Origin: Roseivirga misakiensis
GTDB taxonomy: Bacteria > Bacteroidota > Bacteroidia > Cytophagales > Cyclobacteriaceae
Reading direction: 5' to 3'
Assembly: GCF_001747105.1 (NCBI RefSeq)
Contig: NZ_MDGQ01000005.1
Coordinates: 2,232,001 to 2,296,000 of the forward strand
DNA length: 64,000 bases
Positions 9,253 to 17,794 of the stretch are shown in pieces. A program made the translations under genes and the position numbers. The notes beneath the pieces are model-generated. The model was given only the letters and a program-made list of their open reading frames with translations. It ran no database searches and had not been told where the DNA came from. The first letter of the stretch is position 1, and each line of letters starts with the position of its first letter.

Positions 9253-10545
9253 ATGCTTCCCATTCAAAAGAATTTCAAAAAGTCATTTTTTGTATTACTC
9301 AGCTTGCCAGCCACGGCCATGGGCTTTGCCTTGTCTGTGCAAATTGCTGCTTTAAGCTGGATTCTAAACACCAAATTTGGATTCGACTTACATGAAATAG
9401 GTATAGTTTGGGCGGCCGGTCCCCTTGCCGGAATCATCGGCCAAGTGATCATTGGAATAGTAAGTGATAAAGTTTGGTTTTGGGGAGGTAGAAGGCGGCC
9501 ATTCATCTTGATAGGAGGTTTAATTGCTGCTTTGATGCTCTTAGCCCTTCCCAATATCGATAAGATTGGAAATGCACTAGGTGTTGAGGAAATTCTAGGC
9601 GTCGCGATCGCCGTAGCTTTGTCACTGGATTTAGCGATCAATATCAGTTTTAACCCAACAAGGTCAATTATCGCAGATGTAACCCCCGAAGGAGATGTCC
9701 GAACGAGTGGCTATACTTGGATGCAAACAATCTCTGGTTTCTTCGGCGTTATCGCTTATCTCATTGGTGCATTCGTGAGTAATTACACGCTAATCTATCT
9801 GGGGGCGGCCTTAGTATTCATCTTTTCCATTTTCCCTACCCTATTCATATCGGAACCGAAAACACTTGATGCAAGCGAGGGCGACGACTCAAAGAGTCAA
9901 GGTGGTACGACCAACATGCCCGAGTTTATCAAAATATGCATTGCTCATGCATTCACCTGGTTGGGTGTCCAAACTATGTTCGTATATACGTTTGCCTACA
10001 TAAAAGAAAATATAATGGGCTTCGGCACAGCCGATACACTAGCCGATGCTCAAAATGACGAGATTGGATTTATTACTGGTGTTTCCTTTGCAGTGCTAAA
10101 TACTGTTGGGTTTTTACTCCCTGCTTTAGTCTTAGAACCGATAACAAAGAAAATCGGTCGCGTTAAAACGCATATGCTGTGCATTGCTACAATGGCTATT
10201 GGGTATGTCTTGATCATTCTATTCGGTCAAACCTCCACTACATTTTTCGTCCTAATGGTAGTAGTAGGCGTGGGATGGGCCGCGGTTGTGAGTTTGCCTT
10301 TCGCCATCATGTCTGAAAAAGTAGATCAGCGAAAAATGGGGCTCTTTATGGGGCTCTTTAACTTATCAGTAGTCGTCCCTCAATTGGTAGCATCTGCGCT
10401 TGGTAAGTTTATTAACGATCAGGCCGATAAATCTGTAATATTCATTATCAGTGCTATAGCGCTCGGGATTTCGGCTGTTCTATGGCTCCTAGTTAAAGAA
10501 AGTAATTCTACATCTTCAAAATTAAGTCCATCTGGTGGACATTAA
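9253..10545 (+). CDS. MFS transporter, SLC45/sucrose-maltose type
   Basis: 430-residue major facilitator with about 12 membrane segments. GIIGQVIIGIVSDKVWFWGGRRRPFILIGG is the loop 2-3 signature; the RRRPF version is typical of the glycoside-pentoside-hexuronide/SLC45 sugar transporters (sucrose, maltose and related glucosides). The second half begins near residue 225 after a hydrophilic linker (GDDSKSQGG). It lies 10 bases upstream of a pullulanase lipoprotein gene, so uptake of alpha-glucan breakdown products is the natural reading. Substrate is inferred, not shown. Confidence 0.88.
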   Translation: MLPIQKNFKKSFFVLLSLPATAMGFALSVQIAALSWILNTKFGFDLHEIGIVWAAGPLAGIIGQVIIGIVSDKVWFWGGRRRPFILIGGLIAALMLLALPNIDKIGNALGVEEILGVAIAVALSLDLAINISFNPTRSIIADVTPEGDVRTSGYTWMQTISGFFGVIAYLIGAFVSNYTLIYLGAALVFIFSIFPTLFISEPKTLDASEGDDSKSQGGTTNMPEFIKICIAHAFTWLGVQTMFVYTFAYIKENIMGFGTADTLADAQNDEIGFITGVSFAVLNTVGFLLPALVLEPITKKIGRVKTHMLCIATMAIGYVLIILFGQTSTTFFVLMVVVGVGWAAVVSLPFAIMSEKVDQRKMGLFMGLFNLSVVVPQLVASALGKFINDQADKSVIFIISAIALGISAVLWLLVKESNSTSSKLSPSGGH

Positions 10546-10555
10546 ATGAATCCTT

Positions 10556-12550
10556 ATGAAGCAAATATTAAGTTCGATCATTCTATTATTCATTTTGCTA
10601 ATGAGTTGTGATAGTATTGTGACTTATGAGAGTTTCGATGATTTCCCTGTTTACGAAGGAAATGATCTAGGCGCTACTTACTCAAAGTCGGGAACGACCT
10701 TTAAAATGTGGTCGCCCGAAGCACAGGAAGTGAAGTTGAACCTTTATAGCGCTGGGGATGGCGATAATTTAGTAGAGACTTTCGCGATGAAAAAAGCAAA
10801 GAATGGCGTTTGGACTTTCAAGATAAAGGGTGATGTAGAATCGAGTTATTACACTTACAAGGTGATGCAAAAAGGACAATGGCTTCAAGAAAAGCCAGAC
10901 TTATATGCTGAAGCCGTTGGCGTAAACGGTCAACGATCCATGGTAGTAGACTTGAGTACCACTGACCCTAAAGGCTGGGAAAATGACAAACGACCAGCGA
11001 TGAAGAATTATACCGACATCATTTTATACGAATTGCACATTAGGGACATGTCAATCCATGAGAGTTCTGGGGCAAAAAATAAAGGAAAGTATCTAGCCTT
11101 TACTGAAAGTGGTACGAAAAGCCCTCAAAATCTAACCACTGGCATGGATCATATGAAGGAATTGGGTATTACTCATGCTCATTTACTTCCAACGTTTGAT
11201 CACAAATCAATTGATGAAACTAGACTTGACGAAGCGCAGTATAATTGGGGCTATGATCCGCTCAATTATAATGTTCCAGAAGGTAGTTTCTCGACTGATC
11301 CTTATGATGGGAAAGTGCGGATTAGAGAATTTAAGGAAATGGTAAAAGCCTTTCACGATAATGGTATCCGTGTGATTTTAGACGTGGTATACAACCACAC
11401 AGGGCAGACTGAGGATTCAAATTTCAACCAACTCGTGCCGAATTATTTCTACAGACAAAACCTTGAAGGTGGTTTTTCTGATGCTTCGGCCTGCGGTAAT
11501 GAAACGGCCTCAGAACGCTACATGATGCGCAAATACATGGTTGAATCTGTGAAACACTGGGTAAATGAATACCATTTAGATGGTTTTCGGTTCGATCTTA
11601 TGGGTATTCATGACATTGAAACCATGAATGAAGTAAGTGCAGCCGTACGGGCAATTGATCCTACAATTTTTGTCTACGGTGAAGGTTGGACCGCCGGTGC
11701 TTCTCCACTACCCTCAGAACAGCAAGCGTTGAAAGCCAATACCTACAAAATGGAAAAGGTATCGGCGTTTAGCGACGACCTAAGAGATGGTTTAAAAGGA
11801 AGTGTCTTCGAGCATGAACAACGTGGTTTTGTAAGCCAAGGAAAAGGCATGAAAGAAAGTATCAAATTTGGAATAGTCGCTTCAACTCAACATCCACAGC
11901 TAGACTATAAAGCTGTGAATTACTCTGATGCACCTTGGGCTTCTGAACCTTCACAAACGATCAGCTACGTTTCGTGCCATGATAACCATACCTTATACGA
12001 CAGATTAAAAATATCCAATCCAGAAGCTAGCGAAGCCGAACTTATTCAAATGCATAAACTGGCCGAAACGATCGTATTAACTTCTCAAGGGGTACCTTTT
12101 ATACATGCCGGTATGGAAATGCTGAGAACTAAAAATGGTGAAGAAAACTCCTATCAATCGCCTGATGAAATTAACCAAATCGATTGGAATAGAAAGGCTG
12201 AATATATTGACCTATTCAACTACTACAAGGCATTAATTGCGCTAAGAAAAAACCATCCGGCCTTTAGAATGCCAGATACCGAAATGATTCAGGAACATCT
12301 AGAATTTATTGACACAGACGGTGAAAATTTTCTCGGTTACCAGATTAAGGACAATGCCAATGGAGATTCATGGAAGAACATATTAGTGTTGCTCAATGGA
12401 TCAGATTTGAATAAAACGATCGCTTTACCAAAAGGTGAATGGACACTTGTCAATGATGGTAGTCAAATCAACGAATCAGGAATTGGTCGCAAAAGATCTG
12501 GTAGTCTTACCGTTAAAGCTCGTACACCTCTGATCTTGATGAAAAACTAA
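10556..12550 (+). CDS. pulA: Type I pullulanase (GH13), surface lipoprotein
   Basis: Debranching enzyme that cleaves alpha-1,6 bonds of pullulan and branched alpha-glucans. The 664 residues begin with a lipoprotein signal peptide ending LLMSC, then an N-terminal beta-sandwich (about 35-130, CBM48-like), and the GH13 barrel. YNWGYDPLNYNVPEGSFS is the pullulanase hallmark; DVVYNHTG, GFRFDLMGIHD (nucleophile D347), YGEGW (acid E376) and SCHDNHTLYD complete the catalytic set. It is coupled to the upstream sugar transporter, forming a small alpha-glucan utilisation pair without SusC/D. The 3' end overlaps the convergent phzF-like gene by 4 bases. Confidence 0.95.
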   Translation: MKQILSSIILLFILLMSCDSIVTYESFDDFPVYEGNDLGATYSKSGTTFKMWSPEAQEVKLNLYSAGDGDNLVETFAMKKAKNGVWTFKIKGDVESSYYTYKVMQKGQWLQEKPDLYAEAVGVNGQRSMVVDLSTTDPKGWENDKRPAMKNYTDIILYELHIRDMSIHESSGAKNKGKYLAFTESGTKSPQNLTTGMDHMKELGITHAHLLPTFDHKSIDETRLDEAQYNWGYDPLNYNVPEGSFSTDPYDGKVRIREFKEMVKAFHDNGIRVILDVVYNHTGQTEDSNFNQLVPNYFYRQNLEGGFSDASACGNETASERYMMRKYMVESVKHWVNEYHLDGFRFDLMGIHDIETMNEVSAAVRAIDPTIFVYGEGWTAGASPLPSEQQALKANTYKMEKVSAFSDDLRDGLKGSVFEHEQRGFVSQGKGMKESIKFGIVASTQHPQLDYKAVNYSDAPWASEPSQTISYVSCHDNHTLYDRLKISNPEASEAELIQMHKLAETIVLTSQGVPFIHAGMEMLRTKNGEENSYQSPDEINQIDWNRKAEYIDLFNYYKALIALRKNHPAFRMPDTEMIQEHLEFIDTDGENFLGYQIKDNANGDSWKNILVLLNGSDLNKTIALPKGEWTLVNDGSQINESGIGRKRSGSLTVKARTPLILMKN

Positions 12551-13338
12551 AAGTCAAAATTAGATTCAAAAACTTTAACCGCATTGCCGGTTATTACTAC
12601 TCGATCGCCTTTTAAAGTGAGCCAAAGATCGCCACTTCTGCTTGAAGCTTGAAGGGCTTTAAAGGAGTCCTGTCCTTTTCTGTTTGCCCAGTAAGGCGTC
12701 AATATGGTGTGCATAAAACCAGTAACAGGGTCTTCTTTGATTCCTAAGTTTGGCGCAAAGTATCTTGAAGCAAAATCATACTGTTCATTCCCACACCAGA
12801 CTGAAACGATCACGCCGTTTTTGGCTAGACTTGCTATAACACCCGAATCAGGATCGGTACTGAACAAGTCCTCCGGATTCTTTAGAATAACTATTAATTC
12901 ACCGGGGATTCTTAAGGTTTCTATAACCTCTCCCCCAAATAGTTTTTCAATTTTATTGATGTCCTCATCCGCTTTATTCGGTATGGTAGACGGAAAGTCC
13001 ATGGACAATGAACCATTACTGTTCTTAGTTACAATTAATTGACCACTCAGCGTGTTAAAAATAATTGGCTCAGTTTTGTTCCAATATCCCTCTTCAAATA
13101 AGACAAACGCCGATGCCAAAGTAGCATGCCCACAAAGCGGCACTTCTCTGGCTGGTGTAAACCACCTTAAATCACAGGACTCCTCGCCTAACCTCACAAA
13201 AGCCGTTTCGGAAAGATTCATCTCCAAGGCTATACTTTGCATTTGTGCCTCCGATAACTCACGATCGACTATACAAACAGCTGCAGGGTTACCTCTAAAT
13301 ACCTCCTTCGTAAACGAATCAACCTGATATAACTTCAC
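12547..13338 (-). CDS. PhzF-family isomerase
   Basis: 263-residue PhzF/diaminopimelate-epimerase-fold protein. The family start KLYQVDSFTKEVFRGNPAAVC is clear, with the catalytic Glu in MNLSETAFV and VPLCGHATLASAFVL in the first half; the second half has the matching EDPVTGFMHTIL. In phenazine makers PhzF isomerises trans-2,3-dihydro-3-hydroxyanthranilate, but no phenazine genes are here, so the substrate is unknown. It overlaps the start region of the next minus-strand gene's 3' end by 20 bases, so the two are co-transcribed with the transporter gene first. Confidence 0.9.
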   Translation of the reverse strand: MKLYQVDSFTKEVFRGNPAAVCIVDRELSEAQMQSIALEMNLSETAFVRLGEESCDLRWFTPAREVPLCGHATLASAFVLFEEGYWNKTEPIIFNTLSGQLIVTKNSNGSLSMDFPSTIPNKADEDINKIEKLFGGEVIETLRIPGELIVILKNPEDLFSTDPDSGVIASLAKNGVIVSVWCGNEQYDFASRYFAPNLGIKEDPVTGFMHTILTPYWANRKGQDSFKALQASSRSGDLWLTLKGDRVVITGNAVKVFESNFDF

Positions 13339-14173
13339 GCTTTTTTCTGTTTTTAAATGTCACATTTAGTACTACGCCCAACATCACTGCGGTCATCCCT
13401 AAGTAGGTTTGCAGATTAAAACTCTCGTCGAAAAACACGTAGCCAAAACCTAGGGCATAGATGATTCCAATAAAATTAATATTGGCCACTTTTGCCAGCT
13501 CTTCAGACTGATATGATTTGGTCATAAAATATTGTGCAAACTGAGTTAATACGCCAACACCCAATAAATAAACCCATTCTTCTCCTTCAGGCATTACCCA
13601 ATTGAAGCCAGAATAAATACTAACGATCGGCAAGGTGACTAATGGGAAATAAAAGATGATAACCAACGGATGTTCGGACGTCTTTAGCTTTCTAATCATG
13701 TTATAAGCAACGCCTGAAAAGAAGGCCGCACCAACACCCAACAGGGCCATTAAAGTAGAAATTCGAGTATCAAAGCCTTTGATCATCACTATACCTGCAA
13801 AAGAAATAGCGAAGAATAACCATTGGAGATTGTTTACTTTTTCCTTTACGATCCAGATACCCAAAATGGATGTAAATATTGGGCTAAGAAACATCAACGT
13901 GACAGCACTGGCTAAAGGAATTTCCTGAAGTGTCGTAAAAAACATTATCAATGCAATGGCTCCTGCAAGACCTCTAAAGAAGAGAATTTTACGATTCGTA
14001 CCGAGCAATGGTATTTTCTTTACCTTAAGTGAAATACCGGACATCAGAAAGGAAACAATTGACCTGAACAATATGATCTCTATTGCAGGAATGTTTGGAA
14101 GGAACTTAATGAGCACGTTCATAATTGCAAAAATGAGCGTGGCCAAAAGCATATAAAGAACTCCTTTTGACAT
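13319..14173 (-). CDS. EamA/DMT-family transporter
   Basis: Drug/metabolite transporter family membrane protein, 284 residues with about ten membrane segments arranged as two EamA repeats (about 1-135 and 145-280). The N-terminal repeat has FAIMNVLIKFLPNIPAIEIILFRS and the second FIGIIYALGFGYVFFDE. Family members export amino acids, nucleotide sugars or other small molecules; substrate unknown here. I chose ATG 14173; a TTG at 14179 would add two residues. It is translationally overlapped with the PhzF-like gene, so the pair may act on one metabolite. Confidence 0.88.
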   Translation of the reverse strand: MSKGVLYMLLATLIFAIMNVLIKFLPNIPAIEIILFRSIVSFLMSGISLKVKKIPLLGTNRKILFFRGLAGAIALIMFFTTLQEIPLASAVTLMFLSPIFTSILGIWIVKEKVNNLQWLFFAISFAGIVMIKGFDTRISTLMALLGVGAAFFSGVAYNMIRKLKTSEHPLVIIFYFPLVTLPIVSIYSGFNWVMPEGEEWVYLLGVGVLTQFAQYFMTKSYQSEELAKVANINFIGIIYALGFGYVFFDESFNLQTYLGMTAVMLGVVLNVTFKNRKKREVISG

Positions 14174-14229
14174 GATCAAACGAATATCTGGTTTTATAGT
14201 AGATTTAACAGAATAAAAGACCTTTTTCT

Positions 14230-14673
14230 ATGGCGTTAAACAAGGGTGCAAAAGCTCCAGAATTTAAGTTACCAAGCACAAGTGATGAGAACTTCGTTCT
14301 CAGGGATAACGTTCCTTGTATCATCTATTTTTACCCTAAAGATTTCACACCGGGCTGTACAGAAGAAGCGTGTAGTTTTCGAGATGGGTTTGCTGAGTTA
14401 AGAGGTTTGGATGTGGCCGTTTTTGGAATAAGCAGAGACTCCATAAGTCAACACAAAAAATTTAAAAGTGCTCACAACCTTCCATTTGAATTACTCAGCG
14501 ACGCCAACGGAAATGTCTGTAAAGCATACGACGCTTTAATTCCTGTGGTAAAAATCCCTAAAAGAGTAACCTACTTAATAGATAAAGAACTCAGGATCAA
14601 AGCGGTGTACTCCGATCTATTTGGAGCTAAAAAACACTTAGAACGGATGATTTCAGAATTAAAAGTTGAATAA
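14230..14673 (+). CDS. bcp: Thioredoxin-dependent peroxiredoxin, BCP type
   Basis: 147-residue peroxiredoxin of the BCP/PrxQ class that reduces hydroperoxides using thioredoxin. FYPKDFTPGCTEEACSFRD gives the peroxidatic Cys43 and, five residues later, the resolving Cys48, the atypical two-Cys pattern of this class. Cytoplasmic, no signal peptide. It is divergent from the EamA gene and is followed 41 bases later by an outer-membrane barrel gene. Confidence 0.93.
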   Translation: MALNKGAKAPEFKLPSTSDENFVLRDNVPCIIYFYPKDFTPGCTEEACSFRDGFAELRGLDVAVFGISRDSISQHKKFKSAHNLPFELLSDANGNVCKAYDALIPVVKIPKRVTYLIDKELRIKAVYSDLFGAKKHLERMISELKVE

Positions 14674-14714
14674 AACACGAAAATGTTCGTTCGAATTATA
14701 AATTTGTAGTTCGC

Positions 14715-15602
14715 ATGAAAAACATACGTTCAAGTAAGTATACTCTACTCCTCCTCTTTCTTTTAGTCAGCTCAATTGGCACTGCTCAGCAGTACGTGAC
14801 TACTGGCGATTTTGATAGGATTTCTAAGGCATCTTTCGGCTTTGGTATGAACACCTATTTAGGTGAACTGAGAAGAATTAATGATGCTGACTTACAAGCA
14901 GGTTTAAGTGCGACTCTAGGTTATGAACACCTATTCACCGATAAGTTGGCTATCAGAACATCGTTAAGTGTTTACAGAATACAAGCAGATGATTCACTTT
15001 CGCCAATACCAGCCAACAACACTAGAAACATCAACTTCAAGGCTGTTAACACCGAGTTTGTCGTTCAAGGTGTCTATTACATGTTTAGACACCCAAGATC
15101 AGGTTACAAGGACAGAGCATTTCTCAACCCTTACATACATCTTGGGGCTGGAATCACGAGTAATAATCCCAAAACTTCTTTAAACGGCAGTGATTACGAT
15201 TTAAGACCTCTTTCGTTGGAAGGGGTACAATATGGAGGTATTGCCTTAGTTATACCATTTGGTGGTGGCGTGAATATTTACATCTCCAGGTATGTAGACT
15301 TACAAGTAGAGTTTCAATACACCCAAGCACTAACGGGCTACTTGGACAATGTAAACGGTGTTTATAGAGACCCTTCGTCCTTTTCAGATACAAATGGAGT
15401 TGACGCTGCGACTTTAGGTTTATTATCTGATCCAAGAACAGCACTAAACCCACCTGTTCAAGCCGTTTCGGCAGGAACCCCTAGAGGTGATGGAACCAAT
15501 GATGCTTATTTAAGATTTGGATTTCGTTTTGGTGTTTACTTACCTAAATCACTATACGGTAAATCATCAATTCGATGTAAAGTCACTAAGCGGACGCGAT
15601 AA
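14715..15602 (+). CDS. Outer-membrane beta-barrel protein (DUF6089-like)
   Basis: 295 residues with a signal peptide (residues 1-25, [15 protein letters not shown]) and alternating hydrophobic/polar strands of a small outer-membrane barrel. [22 protein letters not shown] and a late [21 protein letters not shown] are the same landmarks seen in the gene at 17795, so the two are paralogs. The C-terminus [11 protein letters not shown] is barrel-like, then Lys/Arg-rich. Function unknown; such proteins are often gliding- or envelope-associated in Bacteroidota. The 3' end overlaps the convergent lolD-like gene by 17 bases. Confidence 0.78.
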   Translation: MKNIRSSKYTLLLLFLLVSSIGTAQQYVTTGDFDRISKASFGFGMNTYLGELRRINDADLQAGLSATLGYEHLFTDKLAIRTSLSVYRIQADDSLSPIPANNTRNINFKAVNTEFVVQGVYYMFRHPRSGYKDRAFLNPYIHLGAGITSNNPKTSLNGSDYDLRPLSLEGVQYGGIALVIPFGGGVNIYISRYVDLQVEFQYTQALTGYLDNVNGVYRDPSSFSDTNGVDAATLGLLSDPRTALNPPVQAVSAGTPRGDGTNDAYLRFGFRFGVYLPKSLYGKSSIRCKVTKRTR

Positions 15603-16254
15603 CACCATCTGCAATTTCTACCTTCCGATCAGACATTTGAGCTAATTCAGGGTTGTGCGTGACAATTACGAATGTCTTGTCAAAATCATCACGAAGCTTG
15701 AAGAAAAGCTTGTGAAGTTCTTCCGCATTTTTCGAATCTAAATTTCCGCTTGGCTCATCTGCAAAAATAATCGCGGGATCATTAATTAATGATCGGGCTA
15801 CCGCTACTCTTTGTTGCTCACCTCCAGATAATTCAGAGGGCTTATGTAAAGCACGTTTACCCAAACCGAGGCTATTCAAAAGTTCTGTTGCTCTTGACCT
15901 GACGGCTTTCTCTGGCCTACCACCAATAAACCCAGGCAAACACACATTTTCTAAAGCCGTAAATTCAGGTAGTAGATTATGAAACTGAAAAACAAAACCC
16001 AGCTTTTTATTTCTGAAACTCGCCAGCTGTTGACTTGATAAATCGGCGACTCTGGTTTCATCTATCAGTAGATCACCGCCATCCGATAAATCGAGTGTTC
16101 CTAGTATATGCAGGAGTGTACTTTTACCAGCTCCTGAAGCCCCAACGATTGAAAGAATCTCTTTTCCACCTACCTCTAAATCAACTCCATTTAACACCTT
16201 TAGCGTCGAATAAGACTTGGTTAATTTTGTTGCAGAAAGTATGGGTTTGTTCAT
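15586..16254 (-). CDS. lolD: ABC transporter ATPase, LolD/MacB type
   Basis: 222-residue ABC ATPase of the LolD/MacB/FtsE class. Walker [11 protein letters not shown]-loop region [18 protein letters not shown], signature [13 protein letters not shown] and Walker [14 protein letters not shown] are all intact. LolD powers release of outer-membrane lipoproteins from the inner membrane with LolC/E; MacB-type efflux is the alternative. No permease gene is adjacent in this window, which is usual for lolD in Bacteroidota, so the partner is inferred. Confidence 0.88.
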   Translation of the reverse strand: MNKPILSATKLTKSYSTLKVLNGVDLEVGGKEILSIVGASGAGKSTLLHILGTLDLSDGGDLLIDETRVADLSSQQLASFRNKKLGFVFQFHNLLPEFTALENVCLPGFIGGRPEKAVRSRATELLNSLGLGKRALHKPSELSGGEQQRVAVARSLINDPAIIFADEPSGNLDSKNAEELHKLFFKLRDDFDKTFVIVTHNPELAQMSDRKVEIADGVIASA

Positions 16255-16322
16255 ATCGATTCAAACATAAGGATTAAAGTAATACAACCATCACCGAGAT
16301 ATCAGTAATAGTCCGATTTCAC

Positions 16323-16353
16323 TTGTAATTATAAGCCCAAAGGTATAGCTTCG
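16323..16353 (+). promoter_or_regulatory. Probable promoter of sucC
   Basis: TTG (16323-16325), 20 bases, then TAGCTTCG (16346-16353), one mismatch from the Bacteroidota -7 box TAnnTTTG. The predicted start of transcription falls about 15 bases before the sucC ATG. Confidence 0.45.
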
Positions 16354-16374
16354 CACAAAATTTGAGACAAGGAT

Positions 16375-17586
16375 ATGAACATTCATGAGTACCAAGCCAA
16401 AGAGCTTTTAAAGGGATACGGAGTTAAGATTCAAGAAGGAATTGTTGCAGACTCACCAGCTGACGCAACAAATGCCGCTAAAAAACTCAATGAAATGACC
16501 GGCACTAGCTGGTATGTACTAAAAGCTCAAATCCATGCGGGTGGGCGTGGAAAGGGCAAGGTTCAAGAAACTGGTTCTAATGGAGTGGTCTTAGCCAAAA
16601 GCTTGGACGAAGTAGCTCCTAAATCTGAGGCGATACTTGGTGGCACTTTGGTGACTCACCAAACTGGCCCAGAAGGTAAAAAGGTTAACAAGATTCTAAT
16701 TGCTCAAGATGTATACTACCCTGGCGATTCGGAACCGAAAGAATACTACTTGTCCATTCTTTTGGATCGTGCAAAAGGTTGCAACGTTATTATGGCTTCT
16801 ACCGAAGGTGGTATGGACATTGAAACTGTAGCTGAAGAAACTCCGGAAAAGATTATCAAAGAGTGGATTGATCCTAACGTTGGACTACAAGGCTTTCAAG
16901 CTAGAAAAGTTGCATTTAAGTTAGGTCTCGAAGGGCAAGCCATGAAGGAGATGGTAAAATTCATCTTTTCTTTATATAAGGCTTATGAAAACAGCGATGC
17001 CTCTCAATTCGAAATCAATCCAGTTCTTAAAACATCAGACAATCAGATCTTAGCAGTAGATGCTAAGGTAAATCTAGATGACAACGGTCTTTTCAGACAT
17101 AAAGACTTATTAGAATTAAGAGATGTTACTGAGGAAGACCCTGCAGAAGTTGAGGCTGGAGAATACGGTCTAAGCTATGTGAAGTTAGATGGTAACGTTG
17201 GATGTATGGTAAATGGTGCTGGTTTAGCTATGGCTACCATGGATATCATTAAATTATCTGGTGGAGAGCCAGCTAACTTTTTGGATGTTGGGGGAACTGC
17301 TAACGCTGAGACAGTTGAAGCTGGTTTCAGAATTATCATGAAGGACCCAAATGTGAAGGCAATCCTAATAAACATTTTTGGTGGTATCGTAAGATGTGAC
17401 CGAGTAGCTAATGGTGTAGTGGAAGCCTTCAAAAAAATCGGAAATATTGAAATTCCGATCATTGTAAGATTACAAGGGACAAATGCTGAAGAAGCAGCTA
17501 AAATCATTAATGAAAGTGGTTTGGCAGTAGAATCTGCAATAGTTTTAAAAGATGCAGCACTAAAAGTTCAAGCTGCACTGAAATAG
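16375..17586 (+). CDS. sucC: Succinate-CoA ligase (ADP-forming), beta subunit
   Basis: SucC, 403 residues, the nucleotide-binding subunit of the TCA-cycle enzyme that converts succinyl-CoA to succinate with ATP formation. The N-terminal ATP-grasp domain (about 1-240) starts MNIHEYQAKELLKGYG and has AQIHAGGRGKGK; the C-terminal CoA-ligase domain has NFLDVGGTANAE and INIFGGIVRCDRVANGV. Length is slightly above the E. coli protein because of short insertions. sucD is not adjacent. The stop codon is only five bases before a tRNA-Arg gene. Confidence 0.96.
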   Translation: MNIHEYQAKELLKGYGVKIQEGIVADSPADATNAAKKLNEMTGTSWYVLKAQIHAGGRGKGKVQETGSNGVVLAKSLDEVAPKSEAILGGTLVTHQTGPEGKKVNKILIAQDVYYPGDSEPKEYYLSILLDRAKGCNVIMASTEGGMDIETVAEETPEKIIKEWIDPNVGLQGFQARKVAFKLGLEGQAMKEMVKFIFSLYKAYENSDASQFEINPVLKTSDNQILAVDAKVNLDDNGLFRHKDLLELRDVTEEDPAEVEAGEYGLSYVKLDGNVGCMVNGAGLAMATMDIIKLSGGEPANFLDVGGTANAETVEAGFRIIMKDPNVKAILINIFGGIVRCDRVANGVVEAFKKIGNIEIPIIVRLQGTNAEEAAKIINESGLAVESAIVLKDAALKVQAALK

Positions 17587-17591
17587 TATTA

Positions 17592-17665
17592 GCATTCGTA
17601 GCTCAACTGGATAGAGCACCAGATTTCGGCTCTGGGGGTTGAGGGTTCGACTCCTTCCGAGTGCG
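17592..17665 (+). tRNA. tRNA-Arg (anticodon UCG)
   Basis: Complete cloverleaf: acceptor GCATTCG (17592-17598) with CGAGTGC (17658-17664, one G.T pair), D-stem GCTC/GAGC, anticodon stem CCAGA/TCTGG with loop TTTCGGC (anticodon TCG at 17626-17628), five-base variable loop, and T-stem GAGGG/CCTTC with TTCGACT loop. Discriminator G at 17665; CCA is not encoded. The anticodon reads CGA and probably other CGN codons. It starts five bases after sucC and is followed at once by a terminator, so it is likely processed from the sucC transcript. Confidence 0.95.
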
Positions 17666-17668
17666 CTA

Positions 17669-17701
17669 AGTCTTCTGAACGTCATCAGAAGACTTTTTTT
17701 T
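17669..17701 (+). terminator. Intrinsic terminator after tRNA-Arg
   Basis: Perfect 10-base stem AGTCTTCTGA (17669-17678) with TCAGAAGACT (17685-17694), 6-base loop, followed by a run of T. It closes the sucC-tRNA unit. Confidence 0.92.
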
Positions 17702-17744
17702 GCTCTATTTTATGTTAAATTTGAATTCCTCTTCCGAGATTATT

Positions 17745-17774
17745 TTGCTCTCAGCCACCATTTAATTAGCTTTG
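17745..17774 (+). promoter_or_regulatory. Bacteroidota-type promoter for the barrel gene at 17795
   Basis: TTG (17745-17747), exactly 19 bases, then TAGCTTTG (17767-17774), a full match to TAnnTTTG at a common spacing. Transcription should begin about 14 bases before ATG 17795. Confidence 0.6.
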
Positions 17775-17794
17775 TACTAATTGAGATTATCTCG

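Noticed and set aside
12547-13338. PhzF-like gene as evidence of phenazine synthesis
   Set aside because: No other phenazine genes are present; PhzF-fold proteins are widespread with unknown substrates.
14699-14706. TAAATTTG as a promoter for the barrel gene at 14715
   Set aside because: Only about three bases of leader would remain and no TTG lies at 17-23 bases upstream.
17639-17794. Open frame upstream of the barrel gene beginning inside the tRNA
   Set aside because: It overlaps the tRNA and terminator; the signal peptide starts at ATG 17795, preceded by a promoter.
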